Counted from the first letter of the stretch, positions 33,458 to 41,821 are shown. The stretch is 46,731 bases of DNA from Armatimonadota bacterium (GCA_030649165.1 JAUSGG010000153.1:1-46731), one strand, 5' to 3'. Notes: generated by a model from the letters alone, not told the origin. Numbers and translations are program-made.

Positions 33458-34684
33458 ATGGCAGTGGCGCGGGAGACCAAGAGCGGCATAGACTACGATA
33501 AGATCGTGGGGACGTACAGGCAGTACGTTATGGATACGTACGGCGGTCGCCAGCCGATCTCTTTGGCGCGCGGCGCGGGGGTCGAGGTGTGGGACACTAC
33601 CGGCAAGCGTTATCTTGATTTCCTCGCGGGTATCGCCGTAAACGGTCTGGGTCACTGCCATCCGGGCGTGGTCAACGCCATTCGGGAACAGGCCGGAATC
33701 CTGATGCACGTCTCGAACCTCTACTACACAGAGTCTCAAGCCAGGCTGGCGAAGATGCTCGTGGAATGGTCTGAAATGGACAAGGCTTTTTTCTGCAACA
33801 GCGGGGCGGAGGCAAACGAGGCCGCCATCAAGCTGGCGCGAAAGTGGGGCAAGTCCAAGGGATCCGATCAGAAGTTCGAGATTGTCACGGCCCTGGAGTC
33901 GTTCCACGGCAGGACTATGGGCGCTATTACGGCGACGGGCCAGCCCAAGTATCAGAAGTCGTTTGAGCCTCTAGTTCCGGGATTCAAGTACGTTCCCTAC
34001 AATGACGTTGAAGCGCTGCGCTCCACCGTCACCGACGCCACGTGCGCGGTCTTGCTCGAACCGATTCAGGGCGAGAGTGGGGTCCACCCCGCCAGCAAGG
34101 AGTACCTGGCCGCGGCTAGGAAAGCCTGCGACGAGGTCGGCGCGCTTTTGATCTTTGACGAAGTGCAGACGGGGTTGGGAAGGACGGGCCGGATGTTCGC
34201 GTATGAGCACTATGGCGTCGCGCCCGACGTGATGACGCTCGCCAAGACTCTGGGCGGCGGCTTTCCCATCGGCGCGTGCCTTGCCAGGGATGCCGCGGCT
34301 GAGGTGTTCCAGCCGGGAGACCACGCCTCGACATTTGGCGGAAATCCGCTCGCCTGCGCGGCCGGCATCGCGGCGATGACCGCGTTGCACGAGGAGGCTC
34401 TTGTCGAGAACGCGCGGGACGTGGGCGAATATTTCGCGAGTAAGCTCAGGACGTTCAAGAGTAAGCGAGATGATGTAATCGAAGTGCGGGGGATGGGCCT
34501 GCTGTTGGGAATCGAGTTTGCCACGCCGGTGGCGAGGACCATTGCCGGACAATGCCTGGAACTGGGGCTGATTGTGAACGCGATAGGGGACCGGATCATC
34601 CGCTTCCTGCCGCCGCTTGTAGTGACCAGAAAGCATGTGGACGAGGCGATGTCGATTCTCGCGGAGGCCGCGGGGGCGTTGTAG
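33458..34684 (+). CDS. argD: Acetylornithine aminotransferase
   Basis: 408 residues, class III PLP-dependent aminotransferase. Landmarks: GVEVWDTTGKRYLDFLAGIA, FFCNSGAEANEAAIKLARKW, SFHGRTMGAITATGQPKYQ, VLLEPIQGESGV, LLIFDEVQTGLGRTG, the PLP lysine in VMTLAKTLGGGFPIGA, and HASTFGGNPLACAAG. It makes N-acetylornithine from the semialdehyde and glutamate. ATG 33458 follows a GGACGTAGGAC ribosome region. Gene order argB-argD is standard. It could also serve lysine synthesis, as ArgD enzymes often do. Confidence 0.96.
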   Translation: MAVARETKSGIDYDKIVGTYRQYVMDTYGGRQPISLARGAGVEVWDTTGKRYLDFLAGIAVNGLGHCHPGVVNAIREQAGILMHVSNLYYTESQARLAKMLVEWSEMDKAFFCNSGAEANEAAIKLARKWGKSKGSDQKFEIVTALESFHGRTMGAITATGQPKYQKSFEPLVPGFKYVPYNDVEALRSTVTDATCAVLLEPIQGESGVHPASKEYLAAARKACDEVGALLIFDEVQTGLGRTGRMFAYEHYGVAPDVMTLAKTLGGGFPIGACLARDAAAEVFQPGDHASTFGGNPLACAAGIAAMTALHEEALVENARDVGEYFASKLRTFKSKRDDVIEVRGMGLLLGIEFATPVARTIAGQCLELGLIVNAIGDRIIRFLPPLVVTRKHVDEAMSILAEAAGAL

Positions 34685-34787
34685 GGAAGTGGTTAGTGGT
34701 TAGTTATGCGGCCTCTGCGGGAACTGACTTCGACGATATTCGATGACTTGGCTGCACAAGGCCGTTCCGCAGGATAGATATTGAAGG

Positions 34788-34820
34788 ACCTCCCCCTAGC
34801 CCTCTCCTGGGAGGAGGGGG
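34788..34820. repeat. C-rich intergenic hairpin before argF
   Basis: CCTCCCCCTAGCCCTCTCCT opposite GGGAGGAGGGGG. It is of the same family as 21261 and 41822; it may act as a pause or attenuator between argD and argF, which is inference. Confidence 0.5.
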
Positions 34821-34845
34821 AACTTGAAAAGGTGTTGATGCAATC

Positions 34846-36387
34846 ATGTGGCAGCGGTTTACGGAAAGGGCAAGACGGGCAGTGTTTTTCGCCCAGGAAG
34901 AGGCGGGACGACTCGGTGACAATTACGTCAGCGTCGAACACCTGCTGCTGGGACTAATCACAGACAGCGAGAGCGCTTCCGCCAGGATTCTTCGGGGAAT
35001 GGGCGCGAGCTTGAACGAGATTCGAACGCAGGTCGAACAGCAGGTCCCGAGGCGGGACGCAAGACTCGGTCAGGACATGCAGCTTACGCCGCGAGCGAAG
35101 AGAGTGATCGATCTCGCATACGACGAAGCGAGGCAGCTACGTCACGACCACATAGGAAGCGAGCATCTGCTTCTCGGGGTGATCCGAGAGGGCGACAGCG
35201 CGGCGGGCCGCGTGCTCGCCAATATGGGTGTTGATATAGAGCGAGCAAGAGAGATAGCCACTGGATCGGACAAGGTTCAGCAACACGCAGGAGGGACAGC
35301 CGAGGAGGCCGAAGCCGTCTCCGATCTGCTTTCGGTAGCGGGCATGTCGGAAGACGACAAACGCCGGGCAAGGGACCTGATAGCTCGCTTACGCAGCGGA
35401 GGGGTCGCGAAAGTATCGACAAGCGGAGAGACGGTCAGTTGCCTCCGGACGACGCAGCTAAGGGGCCGCGACTTGCTTTCAATTGCCGATCTGAACGCTG
35501 AGGAGATCGACCTTGTTTTCTCCACCGCCGCGCTCCTCAAGCAGGGCGTGAAGGAGAAGCGGTCGCAGTCGTCGCTGCTGGAAGACAAGACGCTGGCGAT
35601 GATCTTCGAGAAGCCGTCGCTACGGACCAGGGTCACATTCGAAGTCGCGATGACGCAGCTCGGCGGACATGCGATCTACCTGCAGCCGTCGGATATAAGT
35701 CTCGGCGTCCGGGAGAGCATAGCAGACGCCGCCCGAAACCTGGAGCGGTGGGTGGACGTGATAATGGCCCGGGTTTTCTCGCATAACACTGTGGCGGAAT
35801 TGGCCGAACACGCCCGAATTCCGGTAATAAACGCGCTGAGCGACCTGGAGCACCCGTGCCAGGCGCTGGCGGACGTCTACACCATTCGGGAGCACAAGGG
35901 CGAGCTGAAAGGTCTGAAGCTGGCTTACGTAGGCGACGGCAACAACTGCTGCAACAGTTTGCTGCTGCTCGCGGCGAAGGTCGGGACCAGCATGTCGGTC
36001 GGCTGCCCGAAGGGATTCGAGCCTAATCCCGACATAGTTGCCGCGGCGAAGAAACTGGTCGAGGAGACCGGCGCCGTTATCGAGATAACGGATGACCCGG
36101 CTGCCGCCGTCAAGGACGCCGACGCGGTATACACGGACGTTTGGGCGAGCATGGGGCAGGAGTCGGAGAAAGCCGAGCGAGAGAAGATATTCCCGCCTTA
36201 CCAGGTCAACGACGAGCTTCTAAAGCATGCGAAGGAGGACGCCATATTCCTGCACTGCCTGCCGGCTCATCGCGGCGAAGAGGTGACCGATGAGGTAATG
36301 GACGGACCGCATTCAGTGGTGTTCGACGAGGCCGAGAACCGGCTGCACGTGCAGAAGGCGTTGCTTGTGCTTCTCGTGGAGGGGTAG
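34846..36387 (+). CDS. argF: Double Clp_N domain fused to ornithine carbamoyltransferase (513 aa)
   Basis: One uninterrupted frame. Residues 1-~145 are two ClpA/ClpC-type N-terminal repeats (FTERARRAVFFAQEEAGRLG then EHLLLGLI; LTPRAKRVIDLAYDEARQLR then EHLLLGVIREGD). A linker (about 145-195) follows, and ~197-513 is a complete ornithine carbamoyltransferase: carbamoyl-phosphate loop SLRTR (S258), DISLGVRESIADAARNL, HPCQALAD (H336), VGDGNN, DVWASMGQE and the ornithine-side HCLPAHRGEE (C471). Normal ArgF is ~300-340 residues, so about 195 are extra. No AAA ATPase part is present. ATG 35344 (residue 167) could be an internal start, but no clear ribosome site precedes it. The enzyme converts ornithine to citrulline; the Clp_N part normally binds substrates or adaptors for Clp proteases. 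The meaning of the fusion is unknown. Confidence 0.93.
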   Translation: MWQRFTERARRAVFFAQEEAGRLGDNYVSVEHLLLGLITDSESASARILRGMGASLNEIRTQVEQQVPRRDARLGQDMQLTPRAKRVIDLAYDEARQLRHDHIGSEHLLLGVIREGDSAAGRVLANMGVDIERAREIATGSDKVQQHAGGTAEEAEAVSDLLSVAGMSEDDKRRARDLIARLRSGGVAKVSTSGETVSCLRTTQLRGRDLLSIADLNAEEIDLVFSTAALLKQGVKEKRSQSSLLEDKTLAMIFEKPSLRTRVTFEVAMTQLGGHAIYLQPSDISLGVRESIADAARNLERWVDVIMARVFSHNTVAELAEHARIPVINALSDLEHPCQALADVYTIREHKGELKGLKLAYVGDGNNCCNSLLLLAAKVGTSMSVGCPKGFEPNPDIVAAAKKLVEETGAVIEITDDPAAAVKDADAVYTDVWASMGQESEKAEREKIFPPYQVNDELLKHAKEDAIFLHCLPAHRGEEVTDEVMDGPHSVVFDEAENRLHVQKALLVLLVEG

Positions 36388-36394
36388 GCTCAGG

Positions 36395-36468
36395 GAAGAA
36401 CGCAGATGAACGCGGATAAATGCGGATAAACGCGGATCAGGAGAGGGAGTTAGTCAGACACGTCTGAC
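36395..36468. repeat. Dispersed GAACGCAGATGAACGCGGAT repeat and GTCAGAC palindrome
   Basis: GAACGCAGATGAACGCGGAT, then AAATGCGGATAAACGCGGAT, then a palindrome GTCAGAC-AC-GTCTGAC (36453-36468). It lies between argF and argG. Confidence 0.6.
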
Positions 36469-36511
36469 ATGTCGGGCTAGTCGGACGGCTTTGAGACAGA
36501 GAGGAGAAACA

Positions 36512-37699
36512 ATGAAAACTGTTGTTCTTGTCTATTCCGGGGGGCTGGATACCTCCGTTTGTATTCCGATGATGCGGGAAGACTATGGCTTTGAGCGCGT
36601 GGTGACAGTTACCATCGACGTGGGCCAGCCGGAAGAGGACATCAAGGTCGCCGCCGAGAAGGCGAAGGCGCTGGGGACCGAGCACTATACGGTTGACGCC
36701 AAGGACGAGTTCGCCCGCGAGTACATCTTCCCTGCTGTCAAGGCAAACGGCGACTATCAGGGCTATCCGCTCAGCACGGCAATAGCCAGGCCGCTAATCT
36801 CCCTGAAGGCCGTGGACGTGGCGAAGAAGGTCGGCGGCGACGCCTTTTGCCACGGCTGCACGGGCAAGGGCAACGACCAGTTCCGCATCGAGTTTGTTAT
36901 GATGGCGCTCGCCCCAGACCTGGCGATCATCGCCCCGATGCGCGAGAAGAACCTCACTCGAATAGAGGAGATTGAATACGCAAAGGCGCACAACGTTCCG
37001 ATTGCGCAGAGTATAGATAAGATTTGGAGCGTGGACGAGAACATGTGGGGCCGGTCAATCGAAGGCGGGCGGCTGGAAGAGCCTGACTACTTCCCGCCGG
37101 AGGAGATATACGAATGGACCGTAAGCCCGCGGGAGGCGCCGGACAAGGTCGAAGAGCTGGCGGTCGGCTTCGAGAACGGCGTTCCGGTCAGTCTCAACGG
37201 GCAGATTATGCCTCCCGTCGAGCTGATCATGAAGGTGAAGGAAATCGCGGGGCGCAACGGCGTCGGGCGGATCGACGTTATGGAAGACCGCATGCTCGGC
37301 CTGAAGGTCCGGGAGAACTACGAATGCCCCGCCGCCGTCACGCTCATCACGGCGCACAAGGCCCTGGAAGCCCTCGTCTGCACCAAGGACGAGCTTTTCT
37401 TCAAGTCGATGGTCGACCGCAAGTGGGGCGAGTTGGCCTACGCCGGACTGTGGTTCGACCCGCTGAAGGAAGACCTCGAAGCCTTCATTAACAAGATTCA
37501 GGAGCGGGTGACCGGCGTTGTGCATTTGAGGCTGTACAAGGGCAGCGTGACGGTCGCCGGCCGGTCGAGCAAGTTCGCGCTGTATTCCGAGGATTTGGCG
37601 TCGTTTGACAGCAAGACCTTCGTGCAGTCGGAGATGACGGGGGCGGTGAAGGTGCATGGCCTGCAGGCGAGGATGTATCGGGGGTTGAAGAGGAAGTAG
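36512..37699 (+). CDS. argG: Argininosuccinate synthase
   Basis: The start is ATG 36512 behind GAGAGGAG, giving 395 residues; the frame continues to 36491 without need. The ATP-binding P-loop is VVLVYSGGLDTSVCIPMM, followed by IDVGQPEEDIKVAAEKAKAL, the FCHGCTGKGNDQFRIEF block with the GCTGKGND citrulline/aspartate loop, IDKIWSVDENMWGRSIEGG, and a C-terminal MYRGLKRK tail. It joins citrulline and aspartate using ATP. The cluster then breaks: five non-arg genes and toxin-antitoxin sequence lie between argG and argH. Confidence 0.97.
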   Translation: MKTVVLVYSGGLDTSVCIPMMREDYGFERVVTVTIDVGQPEEDIKVAAEKAKALGTEHYTVDAKDEFAREYIFPAVKANGDYQGYPLSTAIARPLISLKAVDVAKKVGGDAFCHGCTGKGNDQFRIEFVMMALAPDLAIIAPMREKNLTRIEEIEYAKAHNVPIAQSIDKIWSVDENMWGRSIEGGRLEEPDYFPPEEIYEWTVSPREAPDKVEELAVGFENGVPVSLNGQIMPPVELIMKVKEIAGRNGVGRIDVMEDRMLGLKVRENYECPAAVTLITAHKALEALVCTKDELFFKSMVDRKWGELAYAGLWFDPLKEDLEAFINKIQERVTGVVHLRLYKGSVTVAGRSSKFALYSEDLASFDSKTFVQSEMTGAVKVHGLQARMYRGLKRK

Positions 37700-37767
37700 G
37701 GATTGGAGTAACGACGATTGGCGGCATGTAGAAATACCGTCAGCCAAATGGAAGGAGATCACGAGCC

Positions 37768-38634
37768 ATGGCTAAGTGTCCGAAATGCGGCGCTGAGAAC
37801 AAGCCGGACAGCGCAGCCTGTGTGAATTGCTACACCCCCCTGGAATCCGGGCCGGTAGATAGGTCGTCCGGACCGCAGCCGAACCCGGCGTCTAAGACGC
37901 TTGGTCGGCCGCCTCGCGCCAGACCTGCCAAGCCCCGCCGCAGCCCTGGGAGTGTCGTCGGCATCGTTGTGTTGATTCTGATCTTGCTCGCTGGCGGTGG
38001 CTGTGCGTACTGGAAGCTCGTCTATCTGCCCAACAATCCGACCCCGATCGAGGTCGTGCGCGCACTCATCAGGGCGTCGGAAACTGGTGACAAGGAATCC
38101 ATGAAGAAATATGTGGCCACTTGGTCACCCGTCCATTATAACGGGCTCATTGCCATAGGCGGCATCGTGACGGTGATACGTGGCATGGCAGGCCAAGGCA
38201 GGGTCGCCAATGCCGAGGGGCCTGTCTTGGGGAGGGTTGCGAGTCTGAAGGAAGGCCGGGACTTCACTCTTGACCCTGCATCGTCGGACGAGATGACGGC
38301 AAAGGTGAGATACAGGATTCTACCAACAACTGTTGACAAGGTGCTCGCGCGGACCGAGGATGTCCTGCACTTGCCCGTGTACGATTTTCGCCTCAGACCA
38401 GTGGAGGTCGGGGAGAGCCTGAGGGAGCGAATGAAGGGAATCATCACGAACGAGCTCAATAGGGGATTCGAGATCACCCTGACGAAGCAATCGGGGAAAT
38501 GGAGAATTGTCGATACAAAGACATACGCAGCCTCCGGCCGGCTGGCTCTCAGCCTTGATAGGGAGCTGCAGAGCCTTCCCGATGCACGGTGCCGCATGAT
38601 GGGCGTTATGGTGGCCGTACAGCTCCTGCCCTAG
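37768..38634 (+). CDS. Zinc-ribbon membrane protein of unknown function (288 aa)
   Basis: The N terminus is a zinc ribbon (CPKCGAENKPDSAACVNC, C-x2-C...C-x2-C). A Pro/Arg-rich linker follows, then one transmembrane helix (about residues 65-86, VVGIVVLILILLAGGG). The remainder (about 90-288) is a soluble domain outside the membrane, with TPIEVVRALIRASETGDKES and VDTKTYAASGRLALS near the ends, resembling DUF4878/NTF2-like lumazine-type stress domains in layout but not clearly any one. A good ribosome site (GGAAGGAG) precedes ATG 37768. It is unrelated to arginine synthesis. Confidence 0.75.
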   Translation: MAKCPKCGAENKPDSAACVNCYTPLESGPVDRSSGPQPNPASKTLGRPPRARPAKPRRSPGSVVGIVVLILILLAGGGCAYWKLVYLPNNPTPIEVVRALIRASETGDKESMKKYVATWSPVHYNGLIAIGGIVTVIRGMAGQGRVANAEGPVLGRVASLKEGRDFTLDPASSDEMTAKVRYRILPTTVDKVLARTEDVLHLPVYDFRLRPVEVGESLRERMKGIITNELNRGFEITLTKQSGKWRIVDTKTYAASGRLALSLDRELQSLPDARCRMMGVMVAVQLLP

Positions 38635-38708
38635 AAGCTCCCTGGGCGGAGATTTCCGAATCGCCACCTCAAAGCCAAAACGGGATCTCCGAATCCCAGA
38701 GGGAAACG

Positions 38709-38873
38709 ATGAAACTCAAAGTCGTAATCCACGAAGAAGAAACCGGCGGCTACTGGGCCGAGGTTCCTGCGATACCCGGCTGCGCCACACAAGGTGAGAC
38801 CCTTGAGGAGTTGCTGCGAAACGTTCATGAAGCGGTTCAAGGGTGCCTTTCGGTTGAGGTCGCGGCGGCTTGA
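38709..38873 (+). CDS. Orphan HicB-type antitoxin (54 aa)
   Basis: A short protein consisting only of the HicB partial RNase-H-like fold: MKLKVVIHEEETGGYWAEVP, AIPGCATQGETLEELLRN and VHEAVQGCLS. No HicA lies next to it on either side and it lacks the C-terminal DNA-binding part of full HicB proteins, so it is an orphan or regulatory remnant. ATG 38709 follows AGAGGGAAACG. The HigBA module begins just after it. Confidence 0.8.
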   Translation: MKLKVVIHEEETGGYWAEVPAIPGCATQGETLEELLRNVHEAVQGCLSVEVAAA

Positions 38874-38900
38874 CGCCTCGCAGCCCCATCACGGCTGCAG

Positions 38901-38933
38901 CCATTCTATTAACCCTTAGGGTGAATAGAATGG
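38901..38933. promoter_or_regulatory. 33-bp near-perfect inverted repeat, likely HigA operator
   Basis: CCATTCTATTAACCC - TTA - GGGTGAATAGAATGG, one mismatch in 15 pairs. It ends exactly where the -35 box at 38934 begins. The core AACCCTTAGGGT resembles operators of HigA-type antitoxins. Confidence 0.75.
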
Positions 38934-38962
38934 TTGACAAGTCGCGTTAATATGGATATAAT
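38934..38962 (+). promoter_or_regulatory. Perfect consensus promoter overlapping the higB start
   Basis: TTGACA (38934-38939), 17-bp spacer, TATAAT (38957-38962). The -10 box lies inside the toxin gene, 5 bases after its ATG at 38952, so RNA started here would lack the toxin start codon. Confidence 0.75.
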
Positions 38963-39290
38963 ATTCAGGACGAGTAAACTGGAGAAGCTGTGCAACAACA
39001 AATCCTACCGGGAACGCGAATGCGGTCCTGTGCGGGCCAAACTACTTGGGCGACGTATGGATGATCTTAGGGCGTCGACTTGCCTTGCGGACATAGCGAG
39101 ACTTCCGCAGACGCGATGTCACGAACTTGTGAAAGATCGAGACGGGCAGATATCACTCGATCTAGACCACCCGTATCGGCTAATTTTTACTGTTGCCAAT
39201 GAACCTGTTCCGGTCAAGCCCGATGGCGGCTTGGACTGGAGCAGAGTGACAGCCATCAAGATTATGGGAGTGGAGGATACCCATGGTTAG
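38952..39290 (+). CDS. higB: HigB-type toxin (RelE/ParE superfamily, 112 aa)
   Basis: The opening MDIIFRTSKLEKLCN is the usual N terminus of this HigB-like group, which fixes ATG 38952; then RRMDDLRAS, LPQTRCHELVKDRDGQISLD and LDHPYRLIFTV, as in RelE-fold killer proteins that cut mRNA on the ribosome. At 112 residues it has the standard length. It overlaps the antitoxin gene by 8 bp. There is no obvious ribosome site, and the strong promoter box lies just after the start codon, so the toxin must be made from an upstream transcript or weakly. Sited between argG and argH. Confidence 0.85.
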   Translation: MDIIFRTSKLEKLCNNKSYRERECGPVRAKLLGRRMDDLRASTCLADIARLPQTRCHELVKDRDGQISLDLDHPYRLIFTVANEPVPVKPDGGLDWSRVTAIKIMGVEDTHG

Positions 39291-40383
39291 CGCTATCGAG
39301 AACCGGTACGTACCAGACTATGTTTCCCCACCTGGCGAGACTCTGCTCGATACCATCGAAGCGCTTGGTATGTCTCAAGCGGAGCTTGCGGAGCGCACAG
39401 GCAGACCGCCAAAGACGATCAGTGAGATCATCAAAGGCAAGTCCGCCATTACTTCGGAGACGGCGCTGCAACTCGAGAAGGTTCTTGGAGCGCCCGCTTC
39501 GTTCTGGACGAGCCGCGAACGGCACTATCGTGAATCGCTTGCAAGGCAGAAGGATCAATCTCGGCTTCAAGAACAGATCGACTGGCTGAAGAACCTTCCT
39601 GTCAAAGCGATGTGCGCCGAGCGTTGGATTCGCCGCTTTGACGACAAGGTTCAGCAATTGCGGGAGGTGCTGCGCTTCTTTGGGGTTGCCTCTCCCGCAG
39701 CCTGGCACGAAGTATGGCGCGGTCCTCAGGTTGCATTTAGGCAGTCAAAGGCCTTCGAAAGCGACCCGGGCGCTGTTGCAGCTTGGTTAAGAAAGGGAGA
39801 GATCAAGGCTCAGTCTATACAGTGCAATCCGTATGATCCGGTCTCGTTCAGGAAAGTCCTCAACCGCGCCAGAGGACTCACCGTTGAGCCTCCAGAAGTC
39901 TTTCAGCCGCAGCTTGTTCAGATGTGCGCGGACGTCGGAGTCGCTGTGGTTTTTGTGCCGGAACTCCCGAAGACCAGGCTATTCGGCGCCACGCGTTGGC
40001 TGTCCCCAAACAAAGCGCTCATCCAGCTTAGTCTCAGATACAAGACGAACGACCATCTCTGGTTCACTTTCTTCCATGAAGCCGGGCACATACTCTTGCA
40101 CGGTAAGCGCGATGTGTTCATTGAATCCGAGAGCGACAAGGGAGCTAAGGAGTCTAAGGCAGATCGGTTCTCTGAGGATTGCCTTATCCCGCGGGCCGAG
40201 TATCACGCCTTTGTTAGGTCACGCGCAAGGAGCAAGATAAAAGTAAGGAGTTTCGCTGACGAGATCGGCATAGCTCCTGGTATAGTAGTTGGCCGGCTTC
40301 AGCACGACGGCAAACTGCTCCAGAGCCATCTGAACAGCCTCAAAAGACACTATCACTGGGTTCGTAACGCAGAAGCTGCCTGA
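39283..40383 (+). CDS. higA: HigA-type antitoxin fused to ImmA/IrrE metallopeptidase (366 aa)
   Basis: Residues ~16-75 are the HigA helix-turn-helix (PGETLLDTIEALGMSQAELA, TGRPPKTISEIIKG, ITSETALQLEKVLG). The remainder is a COG2856-like domain with the zinc-protease motif HEAGH (H265, E266, H269) in LWFTFFHEAGHILLHGK and the following Glu-rich helix KESKADRFSEDCLIP. It should repress through the inverted repeat at 38901 and neutralise HigB. The peptidase part could allow self-cleavage or stress-triggered release, as in ImmA/ImmR systems; whether it does is unknown. The coding overlap of 8 bp with higB indicates translational coupling. Its stop is 5 bp before argH, so argH may be expressed from this unit. 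Confidence 0.88.
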   Translation: MVSAIENRYVPDYVSPPGETLLDTIEALGMSQAELAERTGRPPKTISEIIKGKSAITSETALQLEKVLGAPASFWTSRERHYRESLARQKDQSRLQEQIDWLKNLPVKAMCAERWIRRFDDKVQQLREVLRFFGVASPAAWHEVWRGPQVAFRQSKAFESDPGAVAAWLRKGEIKAQSIQCNPYDPVSFRKVLNRARGLTVEPPEVFQPQLVQMCADVGVAVVFVPELPKTRLFGATRWLSPNKALIQLSLRYKTNDHLWFTFFHEAGHILLHGKRDVFIESESDKGAKESKADRFSEDCLIPRAEYHAFVRSRARSKIKVRSFADEIGIAPGIVVGRLQHDGKLLQSHLNSLKRHYHWVRNAEAA

Positions 40384-40387
40384 TAAC

Positions 40388-41767
40388 ATGAAAAAACCCT
40401 GGTCCGGCAGATTTACAAAACCAACTGACGAGACGGTCGAAGCATTCACTGCGTCGATACACTTCGACGCCCGGCTGCTTGAGTACGACATCCTCGGCAG
40501 CATCGCGCACGCCAGGATGCTGGGCAAGACGGAGATCATACCGGCGGCAGATTCGGAGCAGATAGTTTCGGGGCTGGAGCAGGTTTTGGTCGGCCTCAAG
40601 AGCGGGAATGCGCGGCTTGACCCGTCCCTCGAAGACGTCCACATGAACGTGGAAGCGCTGTTGGCGGAACGGATCGGCGAGGTGGCCGGCAAGCTGCATA
40701 CGGCGCGGAGCCGGAACGATCAGGTCGCGACGGACGTGCGGATGTACCTCAAGGACGAGATCGACGCCGTTTCGGGCCTGATCAAGGCGCTGCAGCGGAC
40801 TATCGTCGGGCAGGCGCAGGAGAACTTGGACATCGTGATGCCGGGCTACACACATCTGCAGCACGCACAACCCGTGCTGTTGTCGCATCATCTAATGGCT
40901 TACTTCTGGATGCTTCAGCGCGACGCGGAGAGGCTGGCGGATTGCCGGAAGCGGGTGGACGTGCTGCCGCTTGGCTCCGGCGCGCTGGCGGGAACGCCGT
41001 TTCCCATCGACCGGGAATTCGTCGCCAAAGAATTGGGCTTTTCGACCATATCGCAAAACAGTATGGATGCCGTCGCCGACCGGGATTTCATCGCGGAATT
41101 TCTCGCGGCCTGCTCCATCATAATGGCGCACCTGTCGCGGTTCTCGGAGGACATTATTCTGTGGAACTCGCATGAGTTCAAGTTCATCGAGCTTGACGAT
41201 TCCGTCACCACCGGCAGCAGCATTATGCCGCAGAAGAAGAATCCGGATGTTGCCGAATTGGTCCGGGGGAAGACAGGCCGGGTGTACGGCGATCTGATCA
41301 GTCTTTTGACGGTCATCAAAGGCTTACCGATGACCTACAATCGGGATTTGCAGGAGGACAAGGAGCCGCTGTTCGATGCTGTGGATACGGTGAAGGGCTC
41401 GCTTGAGGTGTTCGAGGTGATGCTGCGGTCCGCTAAGTTCGATGCGAAACGGATGGCGGAAGATCTGCGGGGCGACTTCTCCACGGCTACCGACCTTGCC
41501 GATGCCACAGTCATATACGGGAAGCCTTTCCGGGTGTCGCATGAGATGACGGGCAAACAGGTGCGGAAACTCATCGAATCCGGCAAAGGGCTTGAGGATT
41601 TGACCGCTGAGGACGTACAGGAAATGGCTGTGGACCCTGCTTTCCTGCTGAAACGAATTGACCCTAAGGGCAGCGCCGCCGCGAAGAACGTTCCCGGCGG
41701 CACGGCGCGGGAACGGGTCGAGGAGCAGATCGCAGCAGCGTTGGAGATTCTGGGGGCGCAGCCATAA
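40388..41767 (+). CDS. argH: Argininosuccinate lyase
   Basis: 459 residues. Signature block GSSIMPQKKNPDVAELVRGK with the catalytic Ser in its flexible loop, plus MKKPWSGRFTKPTDETVEAF, HMNVEALLAERIGEVAGKLH, TARSRNDQVATDVRM and GYTHLQHAQPVLLSHHL. It splits argininosuccinate into arginine and fumarate, the last step. The start lies 5 bp after higA, so its expression now seems tied to the toxin-antitoxin unit and no longer to argG. A C-rich hairpin follows at 41822. Confidence 0.97.
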   Translation: MKKPWSGRFTKPTDETVEAFTASIHFDARLLEYDILGSIAHARMLGKTEIIPAADSEQIVSGLEQVLVGLKSGNARLDPSLEDVHMNVEALLAERIGEVAGKLHTARSRNDQVATDVRMYLKDEIDAVSGLIKALQRTIVGQAQENLDIVMPGYTHLQHAQPVLLSHHLMAYFWMLQRDAERLADCRKRVDVLPLGSGALAGTPFPIDREFVAKELGFSTISQNSMDAVADRDFIAEFLAACSIIMAHLSRFSEDIILWNSHEFKFIELDDSVTTGSSIMPQKKNPDVAELVRGKTGRVYGDLISLLTVIKGLPMTYNRDLQEDKEPLFDAVDTVKGSLEVFEVMLRSAKFDAKRMAEDLRGDFSTATDLADATVIYGKPFRVSHEMTGKQVRKLIESGKGLEDLTAEDVQEMAVDPAFLLKRIDPKGSAAAKNVPGGTARERVEEQIAAALEILGAQP

Positions 41768-41821
41768 GGTCCGCGAGACCTCCGACTACCTAGTCAAGGT
41801 CGAGAGAGGACCGCCCCCTAA

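Noticed and set aside
38709-38873. Treating the orphan HicB and HigB as one toxin-antitoxin pair
   Set aside because: HigB already has HigA downstream with coding overlap and an operator; HicB-type proteins pair with HicA, absent here.
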